A program made the translations under genes and the position numbers. Under the pieces are notes generated by a model. That model saw only the letters and a program-made list of their open reading frames with translations, was not told where the DNA came from and did not search any database. A DNA stretch of 28,425 nt, taken from Gnomoniopsis sp. IMI 355080 (lineage: Eukaryota > Ascomycota > Sordariomycetes > Diaporthales > Gnomoniaceae). Where the stretch lies: assembly GCA_027946555.1 (NCBI GenBank), contig JAPEVC010000332.1, forward strand, positions 1 to 28,425, given 5' to 3'. Below, one piece after another: positions 1 through 11,613 of the stretch (position 1 is the first letter of the stretch; each line of letters starts with the position of its first letter).

Positions 1-1075
1 AGGGGAGGGGGCCGGGGGTTGTGAAGAGAAAGTGTGTCCACGCCGCGTTTGAGGATACTGGTGGAGATGATGATCCCTTGCGCATGCCCACAGTGCTGGA
101 ACAGCCAGAGTGGCCCACATATAACCTTATTGGATATAGAACAATAAATTGTCTACTCATTACACACCGCCCTGCTTGCGTCTCATCCTCTCGATTCCCA
201 GAGCCGATGTTTCGAAGCAAATTTTCTACGAAGACTGAATCTGTTCCGTTCTGTTGAGCATCGTGCCCTCCCTTATACAGGATGAACCGGTCTCCAGCAC
301 TTGGATGGCTCGCGCGCCTCCCTCCCCTATCTGAAGGACCACCACCACCGCTCGGTCAGTATTGGCCAGTCGGCTTCTCATGAAGCACGCAGAGCCCCCA
401 ACAGTCTTTCACAGGCTTCAGACGTAGCATGACAGGATACAATTTCTCAAGGGCGAAGGTTGAGCCCTCCCCGTCAAAGGGAGAGGGCAGCTTATGCCAT
501 TTCTTCTGGTATCATTAAAAGTTTACTAATTTTGGAGACACAAAAGCTTCTGTTTGTTCTCTATGATCCCTGCCATGCCCAATCCGTGAAATGATGCCGC
601 AATCCGACCGTTTTGAATGATGGATCCTGCCCAAAATGGCATCTTATTCCTCGGAACCTTTGTAATGCTCCGTCAGTCGGTCCAGGCCAGCCCGTCCGTC
701 TCTGGTCTATCTACATGTTGAAGGGCGACCGTTTGTATCCGATTATCGGGGAGCTGCCTTGCGTTTGAATGCTCTTGTGAGTTTCCGTATCAAGTGCTCT
801 CCCTAGCCCAGAACCCCATAAGTTTGGATAATCGTGGTAAGAAGTCATCCCCACAACGACGACTTTGACGGACTGGACATTGGTTGCTGGCCCGTCCAAA
901 AAAAAAAAGCCTCGTAAGAGTCCAGGACAAGACCCTCATTTGTATATGCCTCCAAAATGCGAAGGCCGTTGTCTTATGTACTGTGTCGTGTTCGTCTGCA
1001 CGTCTCTAGGATTAAAAATGTTTATTTGAAAGGTTGTTGTTGAATTCGCCAGTAGGGGAGGCTGTCAATGGGCGA
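1..1075. other. Left intergenic region, no supported gene
   Basis: No reading frame here shows a recognisable domain or a convincing exon structure. The edge is a G-rich low-complexity stretch (first 18 bases), and there is an A-run near 900-908. The part nearest 1075 probably holds the 3' untranslated region of the minus-strand Sec2-type gene that ends at 1076. An open frame at about 21-257 is short, begins without an ATG and matches nothing I know; it could be the tail of a gene cut by the window edge, but nothing supports that. Confidence 0.5.
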
Positions 1076-3322
1076 TCATGTAGAGTCGCCTGGAATAGTC
1101 ACTGTAATTCTCCTGTCACTCTCCGACGATTTTGGTGTTAAAGACTGTGACGAGAGTCGATTCTCATCTGTCGGTGGAGGGGTTTGTGGTGGCTCGGGAA
1201 TTGCGTCGAGCTTTGTCTGGGGCATCTCCGTTGCAACATTCTCTGGAGCTTGAACGTGAATTACCACTGACTTGGCGTCAGAAGCCTCGTCGCGCTCCTC
1301 TGGTAGGATATTTGCAGAAAGCTCCAAATTTGGCTCCTCCCTGGGCGTCGCGAATTCCTCGCCAGCGTCGTCCTCAAGCTTGACTTCTCTCACTTCATCT
1401 GCCTGTTTGTTCGGCACGATCGGCTCCACCGATATCTCGACTGGTCGCTTGGCATCCTCACGACTCATGCGAGGGCTTCGATCGATCATGCTGTGGGAGT
1501 GATTTTGGAAGCCTTGGGCAATGGGCCGAACTCCTCCACCTATACGAGTCCAAAACATGTTTTCGCGTAGCCGCACACTCTCTTCCCAGGCAGCCTTCTC
1601 CGAATCGTCGTCATCCGTCCTCCAGTGGCCATCTTTGACAATTCGAAGGAAGCCGAGAAAGTCGCATGTAGCTCGGACACGGTTGAGGCAATATCTGCAA
1701 AGAGGATAGCGCTGGGCCGAACTGCTTTCGCTCGTCCGGAATCGATAACGTCGTAGATATTGATCATCCTTGCGGTTTTCTCCACACAGAGAGCACGGGT
1801 ATAACTGCGGTTTTGATAACAAAGCGTATGTGCCAGTTGTAGGCACAGGCTCAACCACCAAAGAACCATCCGACATGGCCGTGACGACGGAGCGACGAGC
1901 CAGCCAAGACAGGCCTGGGGCGATATCGAGTCGTAGAGTCGGCTCGACGTCTTCGACAAGCACTCGCTTGTAGAATTTGGTTTCCTTCAAGGGTGGAATT
2001 GGCATCATTGGCACCGCCGACATGCTGCTGTGGTTTGAAGCAGGGGTGTTTGGTGTTGCGGGTGAAAATGTAGAAGAGGCCGCAGGCGAGCCCACAGACG
2101 ATAAAGATGCAGTGGAGGCAGTCGACGGGATGCCTACAGAAGCGACGCTGGCACCTGACCCAATGAGGCCGAGGCCCAAGGTTGAATGGGTTCCAGACGG
2201 TGGCCTACTAGCAACCCTTCTCGAAGTCTCGCATAGGTTGGAGAAATCCTGATAAGCACTGATGTCGTTCCGCAAAACAGGCTGCAACAGGTGTGTGAAG
2301 CTCGTAGGGTAAGATGGTGTGATCAGGTCTGATAGGCCGGACTGCGATCCGATGTCTGACGTGGGTGTATCGTCTTCTTGGGCATCGAACTTGCTGTAGC
2401 CCGGTGAAGATGGCGTTGTAGTAGCGGTTTGGTCATCTCGGTCCGCTTGCATCTGCTCCATTACCCGCTTCAATTCTGCGAGCTGCTCTTGTTGTGACTT
2501 GAGCAGGCCCTCCGTGTCGGCCAGCTGAGCCTTCAGTAGGTCATTTTTGCGATGCACAATCTCCTGCTCTTTCCGCGCCTCTTCCTTGGCAGAAATCACC
2601 ATCTTGTTAGCTTCCTCAAATAATTCCTGCGTCAAATTCTCCAGCTCCTGTTCGATCCTCTTCTTTTCTTGCTCTGCCTCCAAACGATAACGATTTTCTT
2701 CCGCAATCCTGGACAACAGGTTAGTTTTCTCAATTTCAACCGACTTTCGTGTTATCCAGATATCGCCAACCAACATTTCTTTGTGCTTCGCGAGCTGCAG
2801 TTCCATGGAGCGTATCTGCTCACGGGACTTCTCCAGCTCAGCTCTTGTCTGGGAGAGGTTGTCGTCGAGAGTAGTCTGGTGATTGATGGCGTGAATGAGC
2901 TTCGAGCTCAGAGCCGCCACTTCATCACTGAGCTCCGGGTGCTGCTCTGGTGGGCTTGGGGATCCATCCAGGTTTGCAGGCGTCATGGATCTACTCCTGG
3001 GATCGGGGAGCGTAGTCATGTCGAAGTCGTCCTCTGAAATCCCGGCAAACACACGCTTGTGCGGTGGTGTTGCCAGGGCGGCAGAGATCTCGTCGGCCAT
3101 AATGGAGGTATGGGTGTTGGACCGAGGCTTCGTAGTGACGGTGGCGGTAGGCAAAGAGCTGGCGGAGGAGTCTGCAAGATTTGAGTGAGAGCGTATACGA
3201 GATGGTTGCCGAGAGGATGGAGCCGAGCTTGGGCTTGGACTATGGTGGTATTGCGACCATCCTGAGGCCGCACTGATGAAGCTGCGCCATGTGGAGTGAT
3301 TAGTTGAGTACACTTGAGCCAT
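1076..3322 (-). CDS. SEC2: Sec2-type Rab guanine nucleotide exchange factor
   Basis: Single uninterrupted frame of 748 residues. Family knowledge: Sec2/Rabin8 proteins activate the Rab GTPase Sec4/Rab8 on secretory vesicles and so drive polarised exocytosis, in fungi at the hyphal tip. Seen: a long heptad-rich coiled coil at about residues 132-292 containing the hallmark LFEEANKMV segment (about 234-242), which is the Rab-binding GEF core. A Ser/Pro-rich linker (295-445) follows, then a conserved C-terminal module with paired cysteines (CSLC about 510-513, CRYC about 542-545) before an FLGFLRIVKDGHW-like segment, and finally an acidic, Pro/Ser-rich tail. The start is uncertain: ATG at 3322 has a weak context, while ATG at 3100 (MADEISAAL) has A at -3. 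Either start keeps the whole GEF domain. A branch/acceptor-like sequence just inside the first ATG also allows an upstream exon. Confidence 0.88.
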   Translation of the reverse strand: MAQVYSTNHSTWRSFISAASGWSQYHHSPSPSSAPSSRQPSRIRSHSNLADSSASSLPTATVTTKPRSNTHTSIMADEISAALATPPHKRVFAGISEDDFDMTTLPDPRSRSMTPANLDGSPSPPEQHPELSDEVAALSSKLIHAINHQTTLDDNLSQTRAELEKSREQIRSMELQLAKHKEMLVGDIWITRKSVEIEKTNLLSRIAEENRYRLEAEQEKKRIEQELENLTQELFEEANKMVISAKEEARKEQEIVHRKNDLLKAQLADTEGLLKSQQEQLAELKRVMEQMQADRDDQTATTTPSSPGYSKFDAQEDDTPTSDIGSQSGLSDLITPSYPTSFTHLLQPVLRNDISAYQDFSNLCETSRRVASRPPSGTHSTLGLGLIGSGASVASVGIPSTASTASLSSVGSPAASSTFSPATPNTPASNHSSMSAVPMMPIPPLKETKFYKRVLVEDVEPTLRLDIAPGLSWLARRSVVTAMSDGSLVVEPVPTTGTYALLSKPQLYPCSLCGENRKDDQYLRRYRFRTSESSSAQRYPLCRYCLNRVRATCDFLGFLRIVKDGHWRTDDDDSEKAAWEESVRLRENMFWTRIGGGVRPIAQGFQNHSHSMIDRSPRMSREDAKRPVEISVEPIVPNKQADEVREVKLEDDAGEEFATPREEPNLELSANILPEERDEASDAKSVVIHVQAPENVATEMPQTKLDAIPEPPQTPPPTDENRLSSQSLTPKSSESDRRITVTIPGDST

Positions 3323-3493
3323 GTGAAGTCGGCCACGATGTGAAGCATGTGAAGCGGGTACGAGATATTGTTAATCAAGGCAAGAAAAGCGTTGGCAAAA
3401 AGAAGGCGGTATTCAATTTAGACATTACACCAAAGACAACAGATGGTAGGGATCGTCGTTTTTTGCTCTCTACCAAACGAATGGGGGAATGCT

Positions 3494-3602
3494 CTGTGAG
3501 GAAATGACGGAATAAGAAGGAAAAAGGATTAATAGGGAAGGAGAAAGCGAAGGGACGGAAAAAGAATAGGCTGGATGGATGAGGAAGGAGGAAAAGACAT
3601 AC
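3494..3602 (-). other. Possible 5' UTR intron of the Sec2-type gene
   Basis: On the minus strand a consensus GTATGT donor lies at 3602 and a pyrimidine-rich stretch ending in TCACAG lies at about 3494, giving a 109-nt candidate intron upstream of the Sec2 start codon. Neither surrounding frame begins with an ATG, so I read this as a leader intron rather than coding. There is no good branch site, so support is weak. A larger intron ending at the acceptor-like GGCGCAG near 3280 is an alternative. Confidence 0.25.
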
Positions 3603-4770
3603 GAATCCAGCCTGACTGTAGGCGGCAGGACCACAGCTGAGCTGGTCCTGCAAGGCTGTTTGCAGTGAAGCAAGGACTGGCAAATTAAAGTTTTGCTTGC
3701 TGGACTTGGACGTTTGATGTGATGATGGGATATTGCCGCGGCAGATCGACAAACAGGGCGAGAGACTTGAAGCGTCGATGTCTCAAGACGGGCAATGTCT
3801 TGTAAAGGACGCCGATCCAAGAGAGGTGAAAGCGTTTCGAGTTTGGTCCGGTTCAAGCAGCTGGAAATGTTTCTCTACCAGGAACCTCGATGTTTCAATG
3901 TTCGAGACAAGCGTCGCTGAGACACTTGGATAGAGAGAGAGAGAGGTGTGGCGTTTAAAGGTACAGACACTTGATAATTATCATTACGAACCAGCGATTT
4001 CGGGGCGTCGGCGAGGAGGTTATAATGGAGAGAAGCGACCAGATACGACGGAAACGCCGGTGGTGTTTGGGAATTAATGAAATATGTTTGTAGTAGAAGG
4101 AAGAAAAGAAGGAGAAGCGGAGAAAGACGCAAAGGCAGAAAATGGGAAAGTTCAGATGATGACGAACGGGATGGAAACGGAAAAGTCGCTCTAGGTCAAG
4201 GTTGGTGTTGGTCTTGGTTTTTTGGAGAGCGAAAGAGTCGGTCGCAATTAGGAGAGTCAAGACGGGGCGGATACGAGTGGAGGTCGGCTTGGAGCCCTGG
4301 AGAAGGAGACGAGACGAGACGAGACGAGAGCACCCTGGCAGTTCTGGTAGCACAGGCCAACAAGGAGTTTGGTTGGGGGTGGCCCGTGAATATGCAAGCA
4401 CAGGAGGATGTGAGGGGAGGCGAGTGGGGTGGGTGTACAAAGCCCTTCGCAAATGGGCAAAAGCCAAAGAAAAAGACCAAAAAAAAGGAAGGAAACCAAG
4501 AGAGCGAGCAAGAGCCAGCCAGCCAGCCCATGCAACCCAAAATTGCCAAAGTTCAACGAGCACCGCCGCACCGGCGGCTCGGCCGTGTGGAGAAAAGGCC
4601 TGAGAGGAGGAGCTGCACAGCATGCTGCATGGCGACCTTGCACAACCCTTGGGCAGAATCGACAGGGGCTTCCCCGGCTAACCGCGCTAGGACAGGCGAG
4701 CCGCAGCTAACGACATCATTACCGCATCTTGGCGAGCCAGCTGGCTTTCTGCTTTCCGAGTAAAATGATA
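3603..4770 (-). promoter_or_regulatory. Long pyrimidine-rich leader/promoter of the Sec2-type gene
   Basis: Read on the minus strand, this stretch is strongly CT-biased, with runs of T and CT-rich blocks. It includes a GA dinucleotide run at about 3932-3945 (plus strand) and four GAGAC units at 4306-4325. Pyrimidine-rich tracts upstream of genes are common in filamentous fungi. Several long open frames occur on both strands here, but they are low-complexity (Arg/Lys-rich on one strand, Leu/Ser/Phe-rich on the other) and look compositional. No TATA element or transcription start could be fixed. Confidence 0.35.
4306..4325. repeat. Pentanucleotide microsatellite (GAGAC)4
   Basis: Four perfect copies of GAGAC in tandem, within the purine-rich region (plus strand) upstream of the minus-strand Sec2-type gene. 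Likely length-variable between isolates. Confidence 0.9.
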
Positions 4771-7700
4771 ACTTGATTTTTGGAAGCTCTGGACGTATAT
4801 TTCTGCAGATTTCCCCAGAACCAAGGTGGACAATTACTTGGGTCTGTCTCATACTTGGGTATGTCTATAAGTGAGTGTGATACCCCTGTTAATGGTAAGT
4901 GTCAAATACTATAGTAAGACGCCCAAAAAGATCATAATCCTCGGACAGTGCCTCGGGACTTACCTAGCTTGTCATGTCAGGTGTGTTAGCGCCCGGAAGG
5001 GTCGGGATTGTCGTTAAGTCGTTAAAACACGTTCAGCACCCACGTCATCCGAACATGTATCTACTTTGGTACCTGCTCATTACTGTAGATCCTTGGTCAC
5101 GTTGGTTTGGAGCAGTAAGCAATATTACTACATTGTATGTAGCAGTCTTTTTTCCAGCAGCTTATGAACACTCTGTAGTATTCCCAAACCTCAAGCAAGG
5201 ATTAGGTTAAATTTAGTTCAGTAAATCCTGTATGTTGGACTCTTCTCCAGGGATAGCAAAAGTAAAAAAAGAAATGCAGTTGGCAGCTGGTCCGTGCCTT
5301 GTCGCTGGAGATTGAAGATCACCACGCAGAAGACAGAGAAGAGTAATGATAACACTAGACACCTTTCTACATAGTACTCGCTGTAGTTTTGTTCTCATAT
5401 CCGAGCCCCATACTGACTGCGTGCCTAGGGATTTGATAGCGCAAGAAAGCGGATCCCTTTGGCCAAATGCATGCGCAATCCTTGAGCAGATTTTCAGATC
5501 TTCCGCTTTTCTGCATCCACTCTCACAAAAGCCTCATTTCGACTTATGTACAGTAGTACTTGTACATACATACATGGGAAAACAGTCCTTCTTACAGATG
5601 GCTCATCGTGGACGGTGCATCATATCTTTGGCATTCGCCATATGGACGTGTCAATTCAGCGTTGAATCTGAACAGTGTCATCTTTCCACTTTCATCCTTT
5701 TGCTTTCGTCACAGACCCTTCTCGTTGCGATCCTCAAACTATTTCGGAGGTAGTATGTACAGTACAGTACAGATTACGATGTATACCTGGCTTTTGCCGG
5801 GTGGCGGCTGACGAGGGGGCCACATGCACCCAACACCGAATCAATCAACCAGCTGCTGACCTGACCTGACGACCTCGGGATCTCGGGACCCCCCGTGGAG
5901 ATTCCACCTCTCCATACGGAGTAACGTACGGGCCAATCCTACTACATTTCCATAGTAGTACTGCGTAGACATTTCCCCCTGTTTGGACTCTGCGCTTCAA
6001 ATCTTGCACAGCAGCACGCCAACTCACCCCACAGGCACGCGTCCCTGCATATCGCTCTTTGTGTTGCTTTCGTGGCACGCCTCAAAATTCCACAACCCAC
6101 ACAAGCTGACAAGACAGGCTTTGGTCTCCATATGGATGGCAGCGATCCTATTCTCGGCCGTGCTTCCATCGCCAATCGTTCACATCCCAATTCCAAACCC
6201 CCAGGGTCCGACCCAGTGTGTCCCTGTCCGTCCACTTTGCTCCCCCGCCAACACACATGAAACACACAGTTTTCCCAAAAGAAATCCCCAAAACGGGAAT
6301 CCCAGCAGGTAGTCTGGTAGTGTGCCTAGCAAGTCTGGTTCTGCAACGGGATCCGACTTCCCCAGCCGGATCCCACTCTCGGAAACTCCCACCGAACGAA
6401 CCTCTGGGACGGTTTTGAGTGGGACCCCAAAACCACAAGGCTGACCTTTCCCACCGAAAACCAGGATGGTCCATGTGGAGGTCTGCCGGAATCCCTCACT
6501 CGATACTGACAATCACACAACGTGGGAGGTGTTTCTGCCACAGTTGAGGAGGTGCACCACTGTTTGATGATATTTCCAAGCTTTGCCAATAGACCCACCA
6601 TTCACGATCTTTATGGATTCCACTTCTTCATAATCAAGAAGAAGACGATCGATGGCTCTGCCTAGGTAGACTGGCCCTTCATCAGCAGTTTCCACCCATG
6701 TAAGGGCTACTGCACCATGCCCAGGTGCATCATGCAAGTGGGTATGCAGTGTTATATGCAAGCTAGAACTGGACGGAAACTTCAGACAACGAAGGCACAC
6801 TCTCACCCTTCGAATGCAACTTGGCAACATGAGAATAGTCTTCATTCACACAACAACACTAAAAATGGATACATCTCTGTGACAAACATGCGTCTATCCC
6901 GATCGTCCCTTGGGCAATCATGTCTGTGGGTCGCGCGCGGCCTTGGGATTCGCGCACGGCGAATCCTACCGTTTGGTTCCAGTCGATCTCGTGCATATTC
7001 TAAGCCGCTTGATACTAGCCCGTCGAGAACATCCAGTTCGAACAATAGTCGCAGACCTACTCACGACTCCTTCACATGTGATACCTACCAACCAAATTAC
7101 CTCTGTCACGGGCAAGGACTTGAGCGCGCCAGGTCCCTTCGTTGCCGATACCCGTGGACGATGAGTAGGATGCTCGCTTATGCGGATTTTACTCGCAAAA
7201 ATGTCCAGTTGCGCCAAAAGCCCCAGGTTGAAAATACCACCTGGGACACATCGGCATCAGCAAAAATGTGGCAAAAGGACGGAAAAGGAAAGCTGCATAA
7301 CCGTTCCACCAGATTTTTCGGTCCACTTACTCTTTTCGCTCCATGACAGACTGTTTGGGACGACGAACGTTATTGGACAGGGACCTTGAAGCCGAGAGTG
7401 GTGCCCCAAAGTGCTGGGGTGATGGGGTGGTTTCTTTCTTATCAATGCTCGACGATGGGATGACAATGCTGCAATGCTGCTCTATCGGACGAACTAAAAG
7501 ATTAGCGACCATCGCTCGCATGTATTTCCATGGACAAATAAACAAAGTTGCGATATTCTTCGGGTGAAGCGTCGCAAGCCCAGAGTCCCCCTTCAATGCA
7601 CAATCGATGGGCCTTACTTCCGTGCGCTGCAAGAAAACTGTTACATCCAAGGGGACCGGGCACACACCCAACGTCCAGTGCGAACGAGTCGACTGTCTCG

Positions 7701-8908
7701 CATCGACGATGCTGCTCTACCTTTTCAAGGACGACCTTCAACGCGACAGAAAACCCAAAGCATAAGCCCCTTCAGGTCGCAACAATGCTATGGTAGCTGT
7801 CACATTTTCGAAGAGAAAAATCCCCACCAGCTCGTTTTGAACGGTTATTGTGATGGTAGAACAAGGGCGATCCCCGGACGTTTCAGCTGATAGAGCTTGC
7901 GCACGCGGTCCTTTGCTTGGCTGTAGCGACAGACTTATGCGACGATGTGCGCACGAATCTTTACCAAGGTACTGAGTATGCTTGTGAAAGTTTGTAAGTT
8001 TCTGTGAAAGTGGAAACTGTCTACGATATATCTTTTCTACATAAGAATCTATCGTAGAACAGAGCGCAAGCATGGAACGGCTGATAAACGGTCGTCATTG
8101 CATCTTGTATCCGCAGATCAGATTCATCCACGGTCGAAAAGGCTCGGCTGTCAATCAGCCTGGTAGCGGCGGGCGAACGGAAAAGAGGGCAGTTGATGGA
8201 ATCGTACCCCAACGATCTTCGCAGATCAGAACCTACCAAGGTTGGGAAACTGCGTCTCGATTAGACAGGTCAGCTTGCCTTTAGCTCTGCTATATATTGT
8301 AAGTCCAAAATATTGAGATGAGTTGGTGAATCACAAACGATATGGACATCACATCTGCCATAGTGCGGTCGTGCAGTAAGCTCGCGGCATGGCGATTCCA
8401 CCAGACAAACAGCACTACAGGACATATCTCTTACTTCCGGTTATCTTGTTAAAGCACAATCTAGCATCATATATAATACCTCACAAAACAAACAGATACG
8501 GGAGTTTTTATTGCCTTAGGTGATAGTGTTCAAGGTTTGCTGTGAGCATATTCTGCTGGAGAATTGGAAAGACTTATTTGGAAACATGCTTGAAATCGCT
8601 CCTATGAACAGTGATGAAGTGTCGTCAAGTAGATATCCTCCGGACACCAGCAGAATATAGCTCCGATGTGCCGGCTATACTTTGTATATATCATTACAAG
8701 CAGGACTGGCTCATGCGGCTGCCTGCCTTCCAGTTCCACTTCGAAGCACGTACAGGCTGTATCAAATGATCTTGTACCATAGGGCACGAAAAGGGATCAT
8801 TGCCTTAGGTACCTAGTCTAAAGAACCGGATGAGAAGCCAAACATGTTATCGTACTCGCCCATAAATCACGTCGCCGAGACAGGAGGAGCACTCACCGTG
8901 TTAGGCCA
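4771..8908. other. 4.1-kb gene-poor region
   Basis: No frame here shows a family motif, and I could not build a spliced model. The longest open frame is about 630 nt on the plus strand (6717-7346), serine/arginine-rich and without recognisable structure. A minus-strand frame at 6513-6845 starts with ATG and reads smoothly for 110 residues, but I do not recognise it. The piece at about 5870-6470 is C-rich on the plus strand and could be promoter-like. Palindrome-like CCTAGGTA copies occur at 6661 and near 8805. The region could hold non-coding transcripts or decayed sequence. Confidence 0.4.
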
Positions 8909-10368
8909 TCAATTCTTCTGACCGTCCTGCTGCTGTCCCACAAACACCAACTGCACACTCATAAATCTATCAAATTCTCAAAGGGTCAGTTTTTATACGT
9001 CATTCTCCCGTTGGGAGCACCCTGGAAAAGGCCAGAATACATCACGCCAGAAAAAACTGAAAACTTACGCAGCCGTAACCGCAAAGACCTCGATCCGAGA
9101 AGCGCTACTCCAAAGCGCCATACTGACCGAACACAACAGCGAAAACGCGCAGACCATCCCCACGCGCTTATTCGGGTCGACCACGGCGTTGAGGCTGACG
9201 ATGGCAGCACACGGCAGCAGTATGATCATGATGGCGTTGAGGACCCTGTTCAGGATCGTATAGCTCGTCGCGCCGTACTGGTAAAGTGGTAAGGCGGGCG
9301 GCGATGGCCGCCTCCTCCTCCTCGAATCAGTGTTGGGTTGGTGTTCTTGAGGCTCACCGTTCTCGCTGGGTGGCCGGCCACCACTTTCGAGGTCTTCGTG
9401 GATGACTTTCTGGAAAGGGGGAATATGGAGAGCTGTGGTAAGCTTTAACATACTCTACTGAGAGAAAAGGACCGCAGAAAAGAGAGAGAGAGAGAGAAAG
9501 AGAGAAAGAATCTCCTCACCTTCCCCCTTCGCAAACCACAAAAGTGCACCGCCTCCATCAACGGCTGCGTCACCCACCTCGCAAACGCATCCATGCTCTC
9601 CGCGCCGTGCTCAAACACCACCAAGTCCTCAATCCACTTCTCCCGGTACGCCTCCGGGTGCTCGCCCCTCAGCTCCGGCGACAAGAACGCGCCCTTGCCG
9701 CCGTTCAGGTCCTCGTCCATGATATAATCAGACACAAGCTGTCGCTGGTCATTGTTTGGCGACGGGAGTGCGACAATACGCTCGTGTTTCTGTATTGCGT
9801 CGTCTGTTTCACGAGCGAAAGGGGGGATAGACCGTTTCATTAGCTTTTGAACAGAGGGGAGGAAATAACAGAGTATAAAGAGAAGGGGTGAGTGGTGAGT
9901 GGAAGGGGGAAGGCGAGGCTCACAGTACTCATACAACCGCATCCTCAACTTCAACCAGGCCTCCCACCTCTGACCCCCGAACCCGTTCGCCCGCCCATTC
10001 GCCATCGCCCACCAGTGGAAATCCCACTGGCTCCTCTGCGTGCCCGTATCCCTCGCATCCGCTGCGACAATACATTCCCAGTCCGTCCTAAGCTGATGGA
10101 TCTCCGCCTGCAGATACAACAAGTTCAGCAGCGAGAGTTCTTTATACCTCCGGACCATCCCAAGCTGCGTCTTGTTCATGAACCATGCCAGGTATGCGTA
10201 TCCAGCTTGACCTCGTGGCTCGCTGCGCTCGGGTTCAGTGTGATCGTTGGACTCGTCCAGATCTTCTGGACTTGGTTCTGTTGTGCTGGGCACTTTTTCC
10301 GTTTGCCCCTCACCATTACTGATCTCTCGTGAGAGGACATCGGGCTTTGAGCATGCAGCGTCCTTCAT
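8909..10368 (-). CDS. DUF6594 family membrane protein
   Basis: Four exons on the minus strand, 10368-9924, 9803-9520, 9409-9069 and 8957-8909, join in phase to give 372 residues. Introns are 120, 110 and 111 nt with donors GTGAGC, GTGAGG and GTAAGT. Splicing recreates the family pattern: an N-terminal GYAYLAWFM segment (about 56-64), LNLLYLQAEI (about 81-90), and LYEYYDDAI...ALPSP formed exactly across the first junction. Near the C-terminus two hydrophobic spans (about 295-316 and 325-345) precede SRIEVFAVTAA, which the last 49-nt exon completes as VQLVFVG. DUF6594 proteins are widespread in fungi and probably membrane-anchored by this C-terminal hairpin; their function is unknown. I chose the ATG at 10368 for its ACC context; upstream in-frame sequence lacks family features. 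The Arg-rich, Pro-rich stretch 254-283 between the two halves looks longer than usual. Confidence 0.82.
9479..9510. repeat. GA-rich simple repeat in intron 2 of the DUF6594 gene
   Basis: A purine run of GA dinucleotides with GAAA interruptions. On the coding strand it is the CT-rich tract just after the donor of the second intron of the DUF6594 gene. Confidence 0.8.
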
Positions 10369-11613
10369 GGTGGGTTGGCTTATACCAAGCAACTGAAAAC
10401 AACAGAGAAGAGATACATATGAATGATCGATCTTGTGTAATGGCACCAGAAGGCCAGAGGATACTCTTATGACTAAATAAGCACCTGCTTCGGACAGAAG
10501 CATCACACAGTACAATACAGGCCAGTCTTTCACCTAGTGTGCGACTCCCTCACTTGGAAAAATTGTTTGCTGGCGATGCAGTACTCGGCGAGGAAGCACA
10601 TTCGGGGCGAGTACACTGGAGTACAGCCCCTCAATTTGTATCACCAAAGAGCCCGGAGAAGCTTTATGAAGAGGTTATCAATGGTTCCTCGGGCTCGTGA
10701 TCTGTTTAAATGGGCAGACTCATGGGTGAAGCCGGAGCTACACACAACTTCGTGGTATGACGGGCCAACGTGGCCGAGGCTTGACGCTTGCTTTGAAGCG
10801 AATGAGGTACGGGAGCTTGCAGATTTACTGTAAACCAGACTCACGGATACACAGATTAGAATATATATTATACGCTTCTCCTGGGTAGTGTATGCTGTGG
10901 CTCGACGGGAACTCAGTCGCTTACAAGAAATGGATTGTCTATAATGAGCAGACAAAGTAAATCAGAGCCATTTCTGGACGCGACCAATTCACCCGTGATT
11001 TGGCCTTTACTCATCTTGAGCTGGTCTTTGCTGGCACGGTCACTTGCACAAGCAACCTTAACAGACAGGATGAAAGTGAGTAAGCCCAAGTATTGCAGCG
11101 CATAAGAAAACTTGAAGATAATTGCGTCCAACTCAGTATGCAAACTAGCTAGAATATAATTATCGTGTGCCATTAACCGCGAAAGCCGCGCCAAGTTTAC
11201 CGTTCCTTTGCCATGCAGCCGTTGCTTGTTGTAGTATAACAAGACACAGCACGTACAGGAAACGCTGAAAGCCGAGGAGGTGTATAATGCATTTGTTGGG
11301 CAGTCTGCGTCGATAATGCTTCTAGGCTTTCGGCCAACCTCTCTCGAAGCTGGTCTAAATTTAGTGGTGGTGCTGTGTTCTCAAGCTTGTGGTATCAATC
11401 TCGGCCACGAGCGTTTATGATACAAGTAGTTTTGATTTAAACTCGCCTGATCCCTCTTGTCAGTGTTTGATAGATAACATGCGAAGAATGAGTCTTACCT
11501 AATGGAGCAATCACCCTATACTGATGATCGGGAATCTTTGGGCGCCGACATACTGCCTCAGATGGGCTAATGATGCAGATTGAAGAGGGGACAATACCCT
11601 CTGCAATGAAACA
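10369..11613. other. Intergenic region between the DUF6594 and Tad2 genes
   Basis: Contains the promoter side of the DUF6594 gene (near 10369) and the 3' side of the Tad2 gene (near 11613). Apart from the doubtful plus-strand ORF at 10576-10833 there is a minus-strand frame at about 10913-11180 with a hydrophobic patch, which I do not recognise. No repeats or RNA genes seen. Confidence 0.4.
10576..10833 (+). CDS. Doubtful small ORF, 85 residues
   Basis: An ATG-initiated plus-strand frame of 85 residues about 200 bp upstream of, and divergent from, the DUF6594 gene. The composition is protein-like (several Trp, mixed charged residues, no low complexity), and it ends cleanly at TAA. I recognise no family, see no signal peptide or membrane segment, and cannot find a flanking exon. 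It may be a chance frame, a remnant, or a small unannotated gene. Confidence 0.18.
   Translation: MQYSARKHIRGEYTGVQPLNLYHQRARRSFMKRLSMVPRARDLFKWADSWVKPELHTTSWYDGPTWPRLDACFEANEVRELADLL

Noticed and set aside
21..257. 78-residue frame at the window edge
   Set aside because: No ATG start, no motif and no evidence that an exon continues from outside the window.
3955..4763. Long overlapping frames on both strands upstream of the Sec2-type gene
   Set aside because: Low-complexity products created by the purine/pyrimidine bias; no motifs, and they overlap each other on opposite strands.
6513..6845. 110-residue ATG-started minus-strand frame
   Set aside because: Reads smoothly but has no recognisable family, promoter or flanking exon; mentioned under the gene-poor region only.
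7030..7060. GTTCGAA sequence reminiscent of a tRNA B box
   Set aside because: No matching A box, acceptor stem or anticodon arm could be placed; the same holds for a similar match near 18634.
6717..7346. 209-residue plus-strand frame
   Set aside because: Ser/Arg/Thr-rich with no domain, no exon partners, and opposed by other frames; not supported as a gene.
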